A DNA stretch of 5,921 nucleotides from Burkholderiales bacterium. Its GTDB lineage: Bacteria; Pseudomonadota; Gammaproteobacteria; Burkholderiales; Burkholderiaceae_B. How positions within the stretch are numbered: the stretch's first letter is position 1; the number at the start of each line of letters is the position of its first letter. The stretch lies in NCBI GenBank assembly GCA_005788065.1, contig SXZD01000057.1, positions 1-5,921 of the forward strand, in the 5' to 3' direction. The position numbers and the translations under genes are program-made. Positions 5,442 to 5,921 of the stretch are shown here, one piece after another. A model generated the notes under the pieces. That model was not told the origin of the DNA. It did no database searches and saw nothing but the letters and a program-made list of their open reading frames with translations.

Positions 5442-5921
5442 GTGAACCACCCGCTCGAACGTGAAAACGCCGTCCCGTACATCCACCGGAATCACATCCT
5501 TGGGACCAAAGCGCCCCTCAAGCAACAGGCGCGCAACCGGGTTTTCGATCATCTGCTGTATGGCCCGCTTCAGCGGACGGGCACCGTACAGAGGATCAAA
5601 CCCCACCTTGGCAATTTCGGCGAGGGCAGCATCGCTGACCTCCAGACTCATGTCACGCTCTTTCAGGCGTGCGGTAAGCCTTGCCAACTGGATGCGGGCG
5701 ATGTTCTGAACGTGCTCGCTGCCCAGTGCGTCGAACACGACGATCTCATCTATACGGTTGATGAACTCCGGCCGGAAATGCTGTTTGACCTCGTTCATGA
5801 CCGCATGCTTGACGATGTCGCGGTCTTCTCCCACCAGACGTTGAATTTCATGCGACCCCAGGTTGGATGTCATCACAATGACGGTGTTGCGGAAGTCCAC
5901 CGTACGACCCTGTCCGTCGGT
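5439..5921 (-). CDS. clpB: ATP-dependent disaggregase ClpB, C-terminal 160 codons, cut by the window edge
   Basis: ClpB is a cytoplasmic hexameric AAA+ chaperone that pulls proteins out of aggregates together with DnaK/DnaJ/GrpE. The minus-strand frame is open from the right edge and ends at TAA (5441-5439). The fragment starts TDGQGRTVDFRNT and covers the end of the second ATPase module: sensor 1 in MTSNLGS (N20 of the fragment), the arginine finger in FRPEFINRIDE (R56), and sensor 2 in YGARPLKRAI (R115), followed by the small D2 domain. With E. coli ClpB at 857 aa, about 700 residues are missing, including both Walker motifs. ClpA and ClpC share parts of this pattern; the long C-terminus with ENPVARLLLEGRF and no ClpP-loop in view favours ClpB. 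Its heat-shock promoter, if any, is outside the window. rraA follows after 85 bp on the same strand. Confidence 0.92.
   Translation of the reverse strand, partial: TDGQGRTVDFRNTVIVMTSNLGSHEIQRLVGEDRDIVKHAVMNEVKQHFRPEFINRIDEIVVFDALGSEHVQNIARIQLARLTARLKERDMSLEVSDAALAEIAKVGFDPLYGARPLKRAIQQMIENPVARLLLEGRFGPKDVIPVDVRDGVFTFERVVH

Noticed and set aside
5354..5482. Upstream extension of rraA to an ATG at 5482
   Set aside because: The extra 43 codons overlap the end of clpB and show no similarity to RraA; the GTG at 5353 has AAGGAG at ideal spacing.

Overview
The window looks like chromosomal DNA of a proteobacterium, most likely a betaproteobacterium of the Burkholderiales (an Alcaligenaceae-like genome is my best guess). 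This rests on protein character, on the side-by-side ppk and ppx genes, and on GC of about 58-70% in the gene rows I counted. It is an inference from memory of such genomes, not a database match. I see no mobile element, tRNA, rRNA, CRISPR array or phage gene.

Layout, left to right: (1) 1-1205, minus strand, the first 401 codons of polyphosphate kinase (ppk), running off the left edge. (2) 1206-1307, a 102-bp divergent control region with a very good PhoB box and candidate promoters in both directions. (3) 1308-2807, plus strand, exopolyphosphatase (ppx), complete. (4) 2775-4754, minus strand, a 659-aa membrane sensor histidine kinase with no response regulator in the window; its last 33 bp overlap the end of ppx tail to tail. 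(5) 4755-4855, a 101-bp gap with several inverted repeats. (6) 4856-5353, minus strand, an RraA/HMG-aldolase family protein with a GTG start and a strong ribosome binding site. (7) 5354-5438, a short gap with a candidate promoter and a small hairpin. (8) 5439-5921, minus strand, the last 160 codons of the disaggregase clpB, running off the right edge.

The clearest functional unit is the polyphosphate pair. PPK makes polyP from ATP and PPX removes phosphate from its ends. They are transcribed divergently from one control region whose Pho box matches, at all 14 half-site bases, the E. coli phoA box as I remember it, which points to shared control by phosphate starvation. clpB, rraA and the kinase gene point the same way, but gaps of 85 and 101 bp with their own structures leave open whether they form one operon.

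Most of the window is ordinary core genome. The parts worth a second look are the arrangement of the ppk/ppx control region, the orphan sensor kinase with its low-GC membrane half, the RraA protein that keeps the catalytic Arg-Asp motif which E. coli RraA lacks, and the inverted repeats between rraA and the kinase gene. I did not find convincing evidence of a new multi-gene system.
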